NCBI RefSeq assembly: GCF_044383835.1
Contig: NZ_JBISEP010000005.1
Location: forward strand, 62,001-126,000
Direction of reading: 5' to 3'
Source: Paraliobacillus sp044383835
Lineage (GTDB): Bacteria > Bacillota > Bacilli > Bacillales > Amphibacillaceae
Length of the DNA: 64,000 bases
The notes under the pieces are model-generated. The model searched no databases, was not told the DNA's origin, and was given only the letters and a program-made list of their open reading frames with translations. The position numbers were made by a program, and so were the translations under genes. The stretch's first letter is position 1, and every line of letters starts with the position of its first letter. Below, in pieces: positions 25,454-33,446 of this stretch.

Positions 25454-25776
25454 ATTTTTCCTCCTAGTAATGTTCGTAAGTTTAGATAGAATATGGAGGA
25501 ATGGGTGTCTTCATCATCATCTGGGCTTTCTTTGCGCTTCATTTTTATCGTGATCCATTTGCGAATGTCTTGCCACTGACTAAGATGGAAGATTGCTTCT
25601 TGTGTACGAAGATAGACAGCGTGATAATTATTTTTAAATGCATGACGCTGTTTGGACAGTTGATGATGTGTTACATATAGCAAGCCATAGGAACATATCA
25701 ATGCAATATAAAAGGTCAAATAAATATACATTGGATGAAGGTCACTATATAATTGTCCAATTAATTCTAATGTCAT
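25399..25776 (-). CDS. MifM-like membrane leader peptide, candidate ribosome-arrest sensor
   Basis: A 125-residue ORF with a strong site (AGGAGGTG) before its ATG, overlapping the start of yidC by 55 bases. One membrane segment spans about residues 15-36. The C-terminal cytosolic part holds RKWITIKMK (72-80) and then SPDDDED (84-90). This layout, Arg then Trp-Ile, Met and a run of acidic residues, matches what I recall of the B. subtilis MifM arrest region (Arg69, Trp73-Ile74, Met80, DEED about 85-88) with a shift of only one or two residues. MifM stalls its own ribosome when SpoIIIJ activity is low and so opens translation of yidC2. Gene order is the same here. It differs from MifM in continuing about 35 residues past the arrest site. 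Confidence 0.75.
   Translation of the reverse strand: MTLELIGQLYSDLHPMYIYLTFYIALICSYGLLYVTHHQLSKQRHAFKNNYHAVYLRTQEAIFHLSQWQDIRKWITIKMKRKESPDDDEDTHSSIFYLNLRTLLGGKICTYNLYLPTLKNIGLLF
25460..25501 (-). promoter_or_regulatory. SD-sequestering pair controlling yidC translation
   Basis: In the message UUCCUCC (from 25501 down to 25495) is fully complementary to GGAGGAA of the yidC ribosome site (25465-25459 region). UUCCUCC encodes residues about 92-94 of the upstream peptide. A ribosome stalled with its P site near the acidic cluster (codon 90 at 25507-25509) would cover it and free the yidC site. Confidence 0.65.
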
Positions 25777-26034
25777 CTGTATTCACCTCCTATGCTTGAA
25801 AAGTTGAAGTCTTATTTTATGATGATACAATGATAGCGGAAAGTCAAAGGCGGATTTGTGTCAAGTTCAGTATTTACGAAACATTTTTTTCGTTTCTTAC
25901 GTATACATGTCAAAGGATTGTAGAAGGTTAAAAATTGACTTATATTTTACGAATAAATTTAATAAAACATGTCCCCTTTTTTTATTGAAAATAAACGTTG
26001 AATAGATACAAAAATAAAAGCGATGATTTTTTAG

Positions 26035-26706
26035 CATTTAGGAAACAGTCTGTTATTTATAGTAGGCTATTTTGATTTAATTATTATTGATGAAGGTTAC
26101 CCTATTATTTATCACAACTACAAGGCAAACTTTGATTACTTTGATAGTATCTTAATTGGATTAACAGTCACGTCAAAAGATGAATTTGAAGTAATAGCTG
26201 AGGGGAAAGCTAATTTTTATGGTGCAAATGATCTGAAAAACTATCGAAAACGAGTTAGTCAATATTTAAAAGAACATCAAGACAAGCTAGCCATTTATAA
26301 GTTGCATCACAATAAACCATTGACGAAACAAGATGTGGAACAATTAGAGCATATTTTATGGGATGAGTTAGGTACAAAGGAAGACTATCAAAACGAGTTT
26401 GGTGATACATCAATAACAAGACTGGTTCATCAAACGGTAGGACTTGATCGAAACACAGCTTTAGCAGCTTTTTCAGAGTTTTTATCAGAGGAACGATTGA
26501 ATAGTCATCAAATTAAATTTGTTCATCTTATTGTCGATTATATTGTTTCCAACGGTTATTTGGAGAAAAAAGTATTAAGAGAAGATCCATTTCGATCATT
26601 CGGTAGCATTACCGAATTATTTCAGAATAATATAGGAGATGCACAAGGTATTATTCAAGTAATCGACCAGATTAACAACAATACTAATTTCACAGAGGGT
26701 GCTTAA
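26035..26706 (+). pseudogene. Remnant of a DEAH helicase / type I restriction HsdR-type gene
   Basis: One frame is open from 26035 to TAA at 26704-26706 with no credible start. The N-terminal part reads FDLIIIDEGYPIIYHNYK and ILIGLTVTSKDEF, recognisably the DEAH-box and TATP motifs of HsdR-like helicases but with the key residues changed. It then jumps directly to a C-terminal segment (LEHILWDELGTKEDYQ, VGLDRNTALAAFSEFL, DPFRSFGSITELFQNN) typical of the C-terminus of the same family. The helicase core N-terminal of motif II and most of the second RecA lobe are missing. It is a decayed gene; the C-terminal 134 residues from ATG 26302 remain open but are unlikely to act alone. Confidence 0.8.
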
Positions 26707-26748
26707 CTAAAAAAAGTGCTAAACTTCCTCCAACAACTATAATAAGTA

Positions 26749-26792
26749 AAATCCCCCTACATCTTTTTATTAAAGACATAGTAGGGGGATTT
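26749..26792. terminator. Terminator of the flotillin operon
   Basis: AAATCCCCCTAC (26749-26760) pairs with GTAGGGGGATTT (26781-26792). Read on the minus strand it is followed by TACTTATTA and lies just after the floT stop codon. Confidence 0.75.
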
Positions 26793-26798
26793 GAATGT

Positions 26799-28238
26799 TT
26801 ACACTTCGGGTGTATTCGTAGTCGTTGGCTTTAAGTTTTCGTTGATTTTCTGCTCATTTTTATTGGCTACTTGGTCTAACATGCCTTTTAAATCAACGCC
26901 GGAAACGTCTTTTAAAGTTTCTGGGAGTTGGCTCATTAGCTTGGTCACGTAACTGCTCATGCGTGTTGCGCCATCTCCTTCACCATTACTATTATCAACC
27001 ACTGTTACTTTGTCAATCGAAGCAACAGGTTCTGCTACTCTTGCTGCAAATTCAGGAAGCATTGTAATAATCATTTCTAATATAGCTGCTTCGCCATATT
27101 TGGCCATTGCGTCTGCGATTTTTTCTTTTGCTTCTGCCTCGGCAAGACCCTTCATTCGAATCGCGTCCGCTTCAGCTTCCCCGTCCAATCGAATTTGTGC
27201 CGCTTCCGCTTCGGCTTGCTTCACACGAGTAACTTTGTCTGCTTCTGCCTTTTGTTCCGTCGCATAACGCTCTGCTTCCGCTTTTTTTGAAATTTCTGCT
27301 TCATATTGACGTTGTTTTCTTATTACTTCTTTTTCATCAATTTCAATCTGTTTATTTTTCTCGACAAGCTGAACTTGCATCTCTTCTTGTTTTACTTGTT
27401 GTCCAGATTTTGCTTCTTGCAATTTGTACGCCATATCTGCTTCCGCTTTAGCTGTATCTTGCTCGCGTTTGTAGGCAGCGATTTTAAGTTCTTTTTGTTT
27501 TGTTGCTTCTGCGATTTGTGTTTCGCTCACAAGTTCTGCGCTTTTCCCTTCTCGTTCTGCTTCAGCTCTTTTGATTCTAGCATCTCTTAACGCATTCGCT
27601 TCAGCAATCTGGGCATCACGCTTCACTTCAGAAATACGTGGTTTACCTAGCGCCTCTAGGTATCCATTATCATCTTGCACATCCTTAATAGTAAAAGAAA
27701 CAATCTGCAAGCCCATTTTCTTTAAGTCAACTGCTGCTTGAGTTTGTACTTCTTGCGCAAAGCGTTCACGATTTTTATAAATTTCCTCTACAGTCATCGT
27801 ACCGAGAATGGCTCGCAAATGTCCTTCTAATACTTCTTGTGCTTCCTTACGTAATTCGGAATCGTTTTTCCCTAAAAATTGTTCACCGGCAGTAGCAATT
27901 CCTTCTGTAGTACTTTGCACTTTAATAATGGCGGTACCGTTTGCCATAACAGGAACGCCGTTTTCTGTGTAAACATTTGGTGTAGATATATCTAAGCTGT
28001 GTGATCGAAGGCTAATATTCTCTGCTTGTTGAAACACAGGAACAATAAATGCGCCTCCACCACGAACGATTTTTATTCCGCTACCATCATCGACTTTATG
28101 CACGTTTTTATTACCTAAGAAACTACCAGTGACAATCATTGCATCGTCTGCACCCACTGTTTTATAACGAACTGCAAACAGTATAACAAATGAAACAATA
28201 ATCGCAGCGACAACACCAATTACAATTAAAAAGTCCAT
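26799..28238 (-). CDS. floT: Flotillin-like protein FloT
   Basis: 479 residues, the length of B. subtilis YuaG/FloT. An N-terminal hydrophobic hairpin (about 2-24) attaches it to the membrane, followed by an SPFH/PHB domain (about 30-230, with QEVLEGHLRAILGTMTVEEIYKNRERFAQEV). The flotillin domain then runs as long Ala/Glu/Lys coiled coil with repeated EAEA-type units (about 235-390) to a C-terminal tail. Flotillins scaffold membrane microdomains that influence fluidity and signalling. It lies 11 bases after an NfeD-type gene, the standard partner. Confidence 0.93.
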   Translation of the reverse strand: MDFLIVIGVVAAIIVSFVILFAVRYKTVGADDAMIVTGSFLGNKNVHKVDDGSGIKIVRGGGAFIVPVFQQAENISLRSHSLDISTPNVYTENGVPVMANGTAIIKVQSTTEGIATAGEQFLGKNDSELRKEAQEVLEGHLRAILGTMTVEEIYKNRERFAQEVQTQAAVDLKKMGLQIVSFTIKDVQDDNGYLEALGKPRISEVKRDAQIAEANALRDARIKRAEAEREGKSAELVSETQIAEATKQKELKIAAYKREQDTAKAEADMAYKLQEAKSGQQVKQEEMQVQLVEKNKQIEIDEKEVIRKQRQYEAEISKKAEAERYATEQKAEADKVTRVKQAEAEAAQIRLDGEAEADAIRMKGLAEAEAKEKIADAMAKYGEAAILEMIITMLPEFAARVAEPVASIDKVTVVDNSNGEGDGATRMSSYVTKLMSQLPETLKDVSGVDLKGMLDQVANKNEQKINENLKPTTTNTPEV

Positions 28239-28249
28239 CTCTACTCCTC

Positions 28250-28786
28250 CTATAAATCATTAGTAAGTGCAGCAACATATAAAATTTGTTCTTTTACCTC
28301 AATCACAACAATCTCACTTCCTTGTTTTAAGTCAACATAATCAAAGCTTCTTGCTGTTTCACTTCTACTTCCGTTGGTAGAAGCAATGAAAACCTCACCA
28401 TACCCATTAGCCGGGATGGAAGTAATCACCTCTCCAGTTTTCCCGACTAAATCATGAATAGAGACGGAAGTTGAGCTCTCTGCATTGGAGAGCGGTATTA
28501 CTAATAAATAATAAATAACGAAATAAGCAAGTAATCCAATCATTAGACTGATTATAAGTACATAGATGTGTGAAATACCTGTATATTTGGTAAGTAATAC
28601 GCCTGATCCACTAACAACAGCTAGTGTTCCAAATAAGAGTAATGGATTAAACACTTCTCCTAACCCCTCAAAAAGCCCTTCAAAAATATCACCTAAAAAC
28701 AATGAAAGGATCGCAACGGCTAGACTGCTCCAAAGTAGTATCCAATAAATTTCTAAAATCTCAATATGTACCCCTCCTTTTATCAA
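28250..28786 (-). CDS. NfeD-like membrane protein (YuaF-type)
   Basis: Up to 178 residues. Four membrane segments occupy about residues 10-100, followed by a soluble OB-fold domain (about 115-178: LVGKTGEVITSIPANGYGEVFIAS). This is the plan of short NfeD proteins encoded next to flotillins, such as B. subtilis YuaF. The start is uncertain: the in-frame TTG at 28784-28786 has no ribosome site before it, while AAAGGAGGGG lies inside the first codons and points to the ATT codon at 28763-28765 (residues then begin IEILEIYWILL). It is cotranscribed with floT. Confidence 0.87.
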   Translation of the reverse strand: MIKGGVHIEILEIYWILLWSSLAVAILSLFLGDIFEGLFEGLGEVFNPLLLFGTLAVVSGSGVLLTKYTGISHIYVLIISLMIGLLAYFVIYYLLVIPLSNAESSTSVSIHDLVGKTGEVITSIPANGYGEVFIASTNGSRSETARSFDYVDLKQGSEIVVIEVKEQILYVAALTNDL

Positions 28787-28834
28787 AACGCTATAGTATA
28801 TATACGTTTTAAATTTAAAAAAAGCTCCAATATA

Positions 28835-28877
28835 TTAAAAAAAAGGGGCAAAGCATGTGTTCAATTCATGCTTTGCC
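28835..28877 (-). terminator. Terminator after the CynX-type MFS gene
   Basis: GGCAAAGCATG (28847-28857) pairs perfectly with CATGCTTTGCC (28867-28877). On the minus strand it is followed by CCTTTTTTTT. Confidence 0.9.
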
Positions 28878-28940
28878 AGCTCTATCATCTATTAATTTAC
28901 AACAATACATGAATGGATAAACATTTCTTACACCAAAAAA

Positions 28941-30119
28941 TCACACATATTTATCTCTTGTAGCACCAATACCAAATACTATCATTAAAATTGATATAAG
29001 TAGAATAACGATGATTGGAATGGTCCAAGAATGGCTAAAATCATAAATAGAGCCAATCAGAATGGGGCCAATTGCTGCGAGTAAATAGCCAAATGACTGT
29101 GCCATGCCAGATAGTTGGGCTGATTGCTTTGCGTGCTTTGCTCGTAACCCTAATAATGTAAGAGCTAAACTCATACTTCCACCTTGAGCAAATCCAATTA
29201 GTGTAATGAAAAGGGCGAGAAAATGGAAGGAATCAGCTAATAAAATACCACTAAATCCGATAATTGCTATGGATCCGAGTGTAATAATAATACTTTGTTG
29301 TTTTTTTAACCGTCCTGCAATGATTGGAGTCAAGAAAGCAGTGGGCAAACTAACAAATTGCATATACGATAATAACCAACCACTTGTTGCAATGGAAACG
29401 CCTTGTGCTTGTAATATTTCAGGCAACCAAGAGATGGTTACGTAAAATAAAAACGATTGTAATCCCATAAATAATGTGACTTGCCATGCTAAAAAAGAGC
29501 GTAGAAGATTACTTCCAGTTGTTGCAAAGAAATCAAGTTCAGTTGTTTTTGGTTGAGTGCGATATAGAATGAACCATATAATAAGAGCGATGAATGTTAG
29601 AGTAGACCAAATGGCTAAGGTATACTCCCATCCTAATCCTGCTGTTTCAGCTAGTGGAACACTTACACCAGAGCCAATAGCGGCAAAAACGGACATGCAA
29701 GTTGTGTACACGCCAGTCATTGGGCCAATGTGATTAGGAAATTTTTCTTTAATAATACCTGGCAATAATACATTACAAATGGCAATGCCTAACCCGATAA
29801 AAGTTGTTCCAGCATACAATGGAATGCTATGAGGAATTATACGAGTAATGATACCAAGGAATAAAAGAATTAGTCCGATTAGGACGGAAAGTTCATTGCC
29901 TACGCGGTTACGTAGTTTTGGTGCTAATGGCGACATAATTGCAAAAGAGAGTAGTGGTAAACTAGTGATTAGTCCAACATTCCAATTTGCTAATCCCATT
30001 TGATCACGGATAGTACCAACTAATGGGCCGACCGATGTGATCGCAGGCCGTAGATTGAAAGCTACAAAAATAATTCCAATCACAAATAATATATTTTTTG
30101 TTGAAAAACGTTTCGACAT
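28941..30119 (-). CDS. MFS transporter, CynX/NimT (cyanate/2-nitroimidazole) family
   Basis: A 392-residue membrane protein with 12 predicted helices. The N-terminal FNLRPAITSVGPLVGTIRDQ is characteristic of the CynX/NimT group, whose N-terminus reads LRPxxxSVGPL. Other segments are GIAICNVLLPGIIKEKFP and AQGGSMSLALTLLGLRA. The group has been linked to cyanate or nitro-compound transport, but most members have no known substrate. It has its own terminator and no linked regulator or cyanase. Confidence 0.87.
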   Translation of the reverse strand: MSKRFSTKNILFVIGIIFVAFNLRPAITSVGPLVGTIRDQMGLANWNVGLITSLPLLSFAIMSPLAPKLRNRVGNELSVLIGLILLFLGIITRIIPHSIPLYAGTTFIGLGIAICNVLLPGIIKEKFPNHIGPMTGVYTTCMSVFAAIGSGVSVPLAETAGLGWEYTLAIWSTLTFIALIIWFILYRTQPKTTELDFFATTGSNLLRSFLAWQVTLFMGLQSFLFYVTISWLPEILQAQGVSIATSGWLLSYMQFVSLPTAFLTPIIAGRLKKQQSIIITLGSIAIIGFSGILLADSFHFLALFITLIGFAQGGSMSLALTLLGLRAKHAKQSAQLSGMAQSFGYLLAAIGPILIGSIYDFSHSWTIPIIVILLISILMIVFGIGATRDKYV

Positions 30120-30315
30120 AACGACAACTCCAAATGAATAAAGTGTTATATAAAGATAGTATAAAACAGTAGGGCATACCTAGCAACTTTCCAAAAAAGT
30201 ATTTTCTTAGGACAATTAAAAGATTCATTCACATAACGATACAGATAAGTGATAGAATAATAGAAATAATACTTTTGATTAAAATATAGATTATTATAGA
30301 AAGAAGTGGAAATTT

Positions 30316-30861
30316 ATGCTTAATGGGATTGTACGTGAGCTATTCTCGTGGCTAAAAGCAATCATTATTGCATTAGTGATTGTGTTTGTAGTACGAGAAT
30401 TTTTAATAACGCCTTCGATTGTCAAAGGAGAGTCCATGTTTCCAACATTTCAAGATGGAGACCGTATTATGATTAGCAAGGTCACTCCAATTGATCGATT
30501 TGATGAAATTGCTTTTCAAGCCCCAGATGCCGATGAAAATTATGTGAAGCGAGTAATCGGATTACCAGGCGACTCGATTGAAATGAAGGATGATGTACTA
30601 TATATTAATGGAACAGCGTATCAAGAAGAATATTTAACCGATGAGAAGCAAGCTTTTTTCGGTAATTCTTTTACGGAAAATTTCACACTGGAACAAATAA
30701 CAGGAGAGACGGTGGTGCCAGATGGATACTTATTTGTTTTAGGTGATAATCGTCCAGTCAGTAGAGATAGTCGTAGGTTTGGCTTTATTGAAGAAGATTC
30801 GGTTATCGGTGATGTTGTCTTTCGTATTTGGCCATTAAATGCCATTGGTATACCTAAATAA
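30316..30861 (+). CDS. sipS: Type I signal peptidase
   Basis: 181 residues with one N-terminal membrane anchor (about 12-30), the plan of the Gram-positive P-type SipS/SipT enzymes. The catalytic Ser is S40 (KGESMFPT) and the general-base Lys K78 (YVKRVIGLPGDSIEM). GDNRPVSRDSRRFG is the conserved C-terminal box. It removes signal peptides from secreted proteins at the outer face of the membrane. The symbol is by type; several Sip paralogues exist in such genomes. splAB follows on the same strand. Confidence 0.93.
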   Translation: MLNGIVRELFSWLKAIIIALVIVFVVREFLITPSIVKGESMFPTFQDGDRIMISKVTPIDRFDEIAFQAPDADENYVKRVIGLPGDSIEMKDDVLYINGTAYQEEYLTDEKQAFFGNSFTENFTLEQITGETVVPDGYLFVLGDNRPVSRDSRRFGFIEEDSVIGDVVFRIWPLNAIGIPK

Positions 30862-30887
30862 TATTTTTTTTCATTCAGGAGACACTA

Positions 30888-30912
30888 CACCTAACTTAAA
30901 GAAAGTTAGGTG
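30888..30912 (+). promoter_or_regulatory. Hairpin covering the splA ribosome-binding site
   Basis: CACCTAACTT (30888-30897) and AAGTTAGGTG (30903-30912) form a perfect 10-bp stem with a 5-base loop. The right arm contains the AGGTG of the splA ribosome site, and no T-run follows, so it is a translation-control element rather than a terminator. Confidence 0.65.
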
Positions 30913-30918
30913 AAAGAT

Positions 30919-31179
30919 ATGGAAATAGAAAACAAATCTTTTCATCCAGGTGACGTTGCTTATGTGATTATAAGAAATCCACATGTTCAAGGTGTTGCCA
31001 ATGTTCAGCAGGCTGCAGTGGTAAATCATCCTAATCGTCCAAATGAGTTAGCATTATTCATGTATGAAACATATTACCCGCTTTCTGAGGAAGTTGCTAT
31101 TTATCAAACAGAGCATGAGGCAGAGGTAGCTTTCCAACAAGCATTCGGTAATACGGAAGTTGAGGGATACGATGGTTAA
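30919..31179 (+). CDS. splA: Transcriptional regulator SplA
   Basis: 86 residues from the ATG at 30919, which follows AGGTGA; the GTG at 30910 falls inside that site. SplA is a small TRAP-like protein that lowers expression of spore photoproduct lyase. Segments FHPGDVAYVIIRNPHVQ and VVNHPNRPNELALFMYETYYPL fit it. It overlaps the start of splB by 8 bases, so the two are translationally coupled. A hairpin masks its ribosome site. In B. subtilis splAB is transcribed in the forespore; only a weak sigma-G-like promoter could be seen here. Confidence 0.87.
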   Translation: MEIENKSFHPGDVAYVIIRNPHVQGVANVQQAAVVNHPNRPNELALFMYETYYPLSEEVAIYQTEHEAEVAFQQAFGNTEVEGYDG

Positions 31180-32200
31180 GCCATTTGTCCCTCAATTAGT
31201 TTATTTTGAACCTAAAGCAATGGATTATCCATTAGGGAAGTCATTGTATGAAAAATTTTCTAATATGGATATAGAAATTAGAGAAACGACGTCACATAAT
31301 CAAGTTCGCAATTTACCTGGAGATAATGATTTTCAAAAGTATCGTAACGCTAAATCAACACTTGTGGTGGGTCTCAGAAAAACATTAAAATTTGATACGT
31401 CAAAGCCTTCTGCAGAATATGCAATACCGTTTGCGACAGGATGTATGGGGCACTGTCATTATTGTTACTTACAAACAACGATGGGAAGTAAGCCGTATAT
31501 TCGCACGTATGTGAATACCGAAGAAATTTTTGATGCTGCGGAAGCATACATGAAGGAAAGGTCACCTGAGATAACTCGCTTTGAAGCCTCTTGTACATCT
31601 GATATTGTTGGGATTGATCATCTAACACATACGTTAAAAGGAGCAATTGAATATTTTGGTCAGTCCGATCATGGTCGATTACGATTTGTAACAAAATTTG
31701 CTCATGTTGATCATCTTTTAGATGCTGATCATAAAGGAAAGACACGCTTTCGTTTTAGTATAAATGATGATTATGTCATTAAGTTTTTTGAACCGGGTAC
31801 TTCTAGATTACATGAGCGATTGGAAGCCGCTGCTAAGGTTGCACAGGCAGGTTATCCATTAGGTTTTATTATTGCGCCTATATATTTACATGATGGGTGG
31901 AGAGAAGGTTATATTTCTATGTTAGAAAAATTAGAGGCAACACTTCCTCCTGAAGCAAAGAAAGATTTAACCTTTGAGCTTATCCAACATCGCTTTACAA
32001 AACCGGCAAAACGAGTGATTCAAAAAAATTATCCAATGACAAAATTGGAATTAAATGAATCGAAGCGAAAAACCAAATGGGGAAGATATGGGATATGGAA
32101 GTATGTCTACACGGATCAAGAGCAAGAAGAGATGAAACAAGTGTTTATTGAAACAATTAAAAAATTATTTCCAACTGCTTTTGTTGAATATTTTACGTGA
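31172..32200 (+). CDS. splB: Spore photoproduct lyase
   Basis: 342 residues from the ATG at 31172, identical to the usual SplB length; the TTG at 31160 is rejected because GAGGGA lies between the two. It is a radical-SAM enzyme that reverses the spore photoproduct thymine dimer during germination. The cluster Cys residues are C91, C95 and C98 (CMGHCHYCYLQ), and C141 (FEASCTSDIVG) is the conserved Cys for the hydrogen-atom step. It is coupled to splA. This gene is strong evidence that the host makes endospores. Confidence 0.96.
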   Translation: MVKPFVPQLVYFEPKAMDYPLGKSLYEKFSNMDIEIRETTSHNQVRNLPGDNDFQKYRNAKSTLVVGLRKTLKFDTSKPSAEYAIPFATGCMGHCHYCYLQTTMGSKPYIRTYVNTEEIFDAAEAYMKERSPEITRFEASCTSDIVGIDHLTHTLKGAIEYFGQSDHGRLRFVTKFAHVDHLLDADHKGKTRFRFSINDDYVIKFFEPGTSRLHERLEAAAKVAQAGYPLGFIIAPIYLHDGWREGYISMLEKLEATLPPEAKKDLTFELIQHRFTKPAKRVIQKNYPMTKLELNESKRKTKWGRYGIWKYVYTDQEQEEMKQVFIETIKKLFPTAFVEYFT

Positions 32201-32408
32201 TCTTAGATTATTCATAGTAAATGTTAATGCTACGGTAATTTTTAGATACTTCACTTTCCACTGGCGAGGCTTCGTGTCTAAAGATTACTAACAAATCAAT
32301 TCTTTCATATAAGTATAAATCATGATGTGTGATTTAAAAGTTATGCCGCATATTTGACAAATAAGTGAAATAATGATTAATTTAGATTATACTATGAATA
32401 AATAGAAA

Positions 32409-32570
32409 CCACTAGGGGCGCCTACCGGCTGAGATAAAGAGTATTCTTTGGTCCCTTTGAACCTGAACTGGGTCATGCCAGCGTAGGAAAGTGGAGTCGG
32501 TTCATTGAATTGATGCAACAAGATAGATAAATGCATTCAACCACTCCATTGCTTAGGAGTGGTTTTTCTT
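32409..32570 (+). promoter_or_regulatory. TPP riboswitch with transcription terminator
   Basis: The aptamer runs from CCACT (32409) to AGTGG (32494), with CTGAGA and ACCTGAACTGGGTCATGCCAG-type core segments at 32429-32434 and 32461-32482. Downstream AACCACTCC (32539-32547) and GGAGTGGTT (32556-32564) with a T-run form a terminator. The 3' side of P1 with its continuation (TGGAGTCGGTT, 32492-32502) can instead pair with AACCACTCCA as an antiterminator. TPP binding holds P1 and so favours termination, switching thiDME off. Confidence 0.95.
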
Positions 32571-32606
32571 ATTTGGTATGTATTCGATTGCAGAGGAGGA
32601 GAATAA

Positions 32607-33446
32607 ATGAGCAATATTGTTCATGCACTAACTATTGCGGGGACGGATCCAACAGGTGGTGCTGGTATTCAAGCCGATTTAAAAACTTTTCAAGAACGTG
32701 AAGTGTATGGGATGAGTGTACTAACATCTGCCGTTGCACAAAACACACAAGGGGTACAAGCTGTGCATCATCTGCCAATTGATTTTATTGAAAAACAATT
32801 AGATGCTGTTTTTCAAGATATCAAACCTCATGCGATTAAAACAGGCATGCTTTCTACAGTTGAAATGATGGAGCTTATTGCAACATATGTATCACCAGAC
32901 AGTATACCGTATGTGATTGATCCAGTAATGGTTTCTACTAGTGGAGATGCTTTAATGGAAGAGAGTTCGCGCAAGGTGATTCGAGATACATTAGTACCTA
33001 AAGCAACGGTTGTCACACCAAACATTCCAGAAGCTGAAATCTTAGTAGGTTTTACCATTAAAAATGAAGAAGATATGAAAAAAGCAGCCAAAGTCATTGT
33101 GGAAGATTTAGGTGCAACATCTGCAGTTGTTAAAGGTGGACATTTAGATGGAAAAGCAGTTGATGTATTTTATGATAGGGAATTTCATTTTTTAGCGGTC
33201 AATCGAATAGAGACGAAAGATACACATGGTACAGGGTGTACGTTCTCAGCTGTCATTACAGCTGAACTTGCAAAAGGGAAATCAACATTGGAAGCAGTAA
33301 AATTAGGCAAACAATTTATTACTGATGCGATTCGTTATCCATTAAACATCGGGAAAGGGAATGGTCCAACGAATCACTGGGGTTATCGATTACAAGGACT
33401 ACCAAATCAAGGGGGAAATAATAATGAGTCTAACAACACTGATTAA
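32607..33446 (+). CDS. thiD: Hydroxymethylpyrimidine/phosphomethylpyrimidine kinase
   Basis: A 279-residue ribokinase-family enzyme that phosphorylates HMP and HMP-P for thiamine synthesis. Family features: TIAGTDPTGGAGIQADLKTFQE at the N-terminus (read as substrate-binding strand), AIKTGML, VIDPVMVS, and the anion-hole motif DTHGTGC with following TFSAVI. It is first in the TPP-riboswitch operon, starts after GAGGAGGAG, and overlaps thiM by 23 bases. Confidence 0.94.
   Translation: MSNIVHALTIAGTDPTGGAGIQADLKTFQEREVYGMSVLTSAVAQNTQGVQAVHHLPIDFIEKQLDAVFQDIKPHAIKTGMLSTVEMMELIATYVSPDSIPYVIDPVMVSTSGDALMEESSRKVIRDTLVPKATVVTPNIPEAEILVGFTIKNEEDMKKAAKVIVEDLGATSAVVKGGHLDGKAVDVFYDREFHFLAVNRIETKDTHGTGCTFSAVITAELAKGKSTLEAVKLGKQFITDAIRYPLNIGKGNGPTNHWGYRLQGLPNQGGNNNESNNTD

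Noticed and set aside
30848..30878. Possible sigma-G promoter for splA (GTATA, 19 bases, CATTCAG)
   Set aside because: The -10 region matches only five of seven positions and the spacing is off; not strong enough to annotate.
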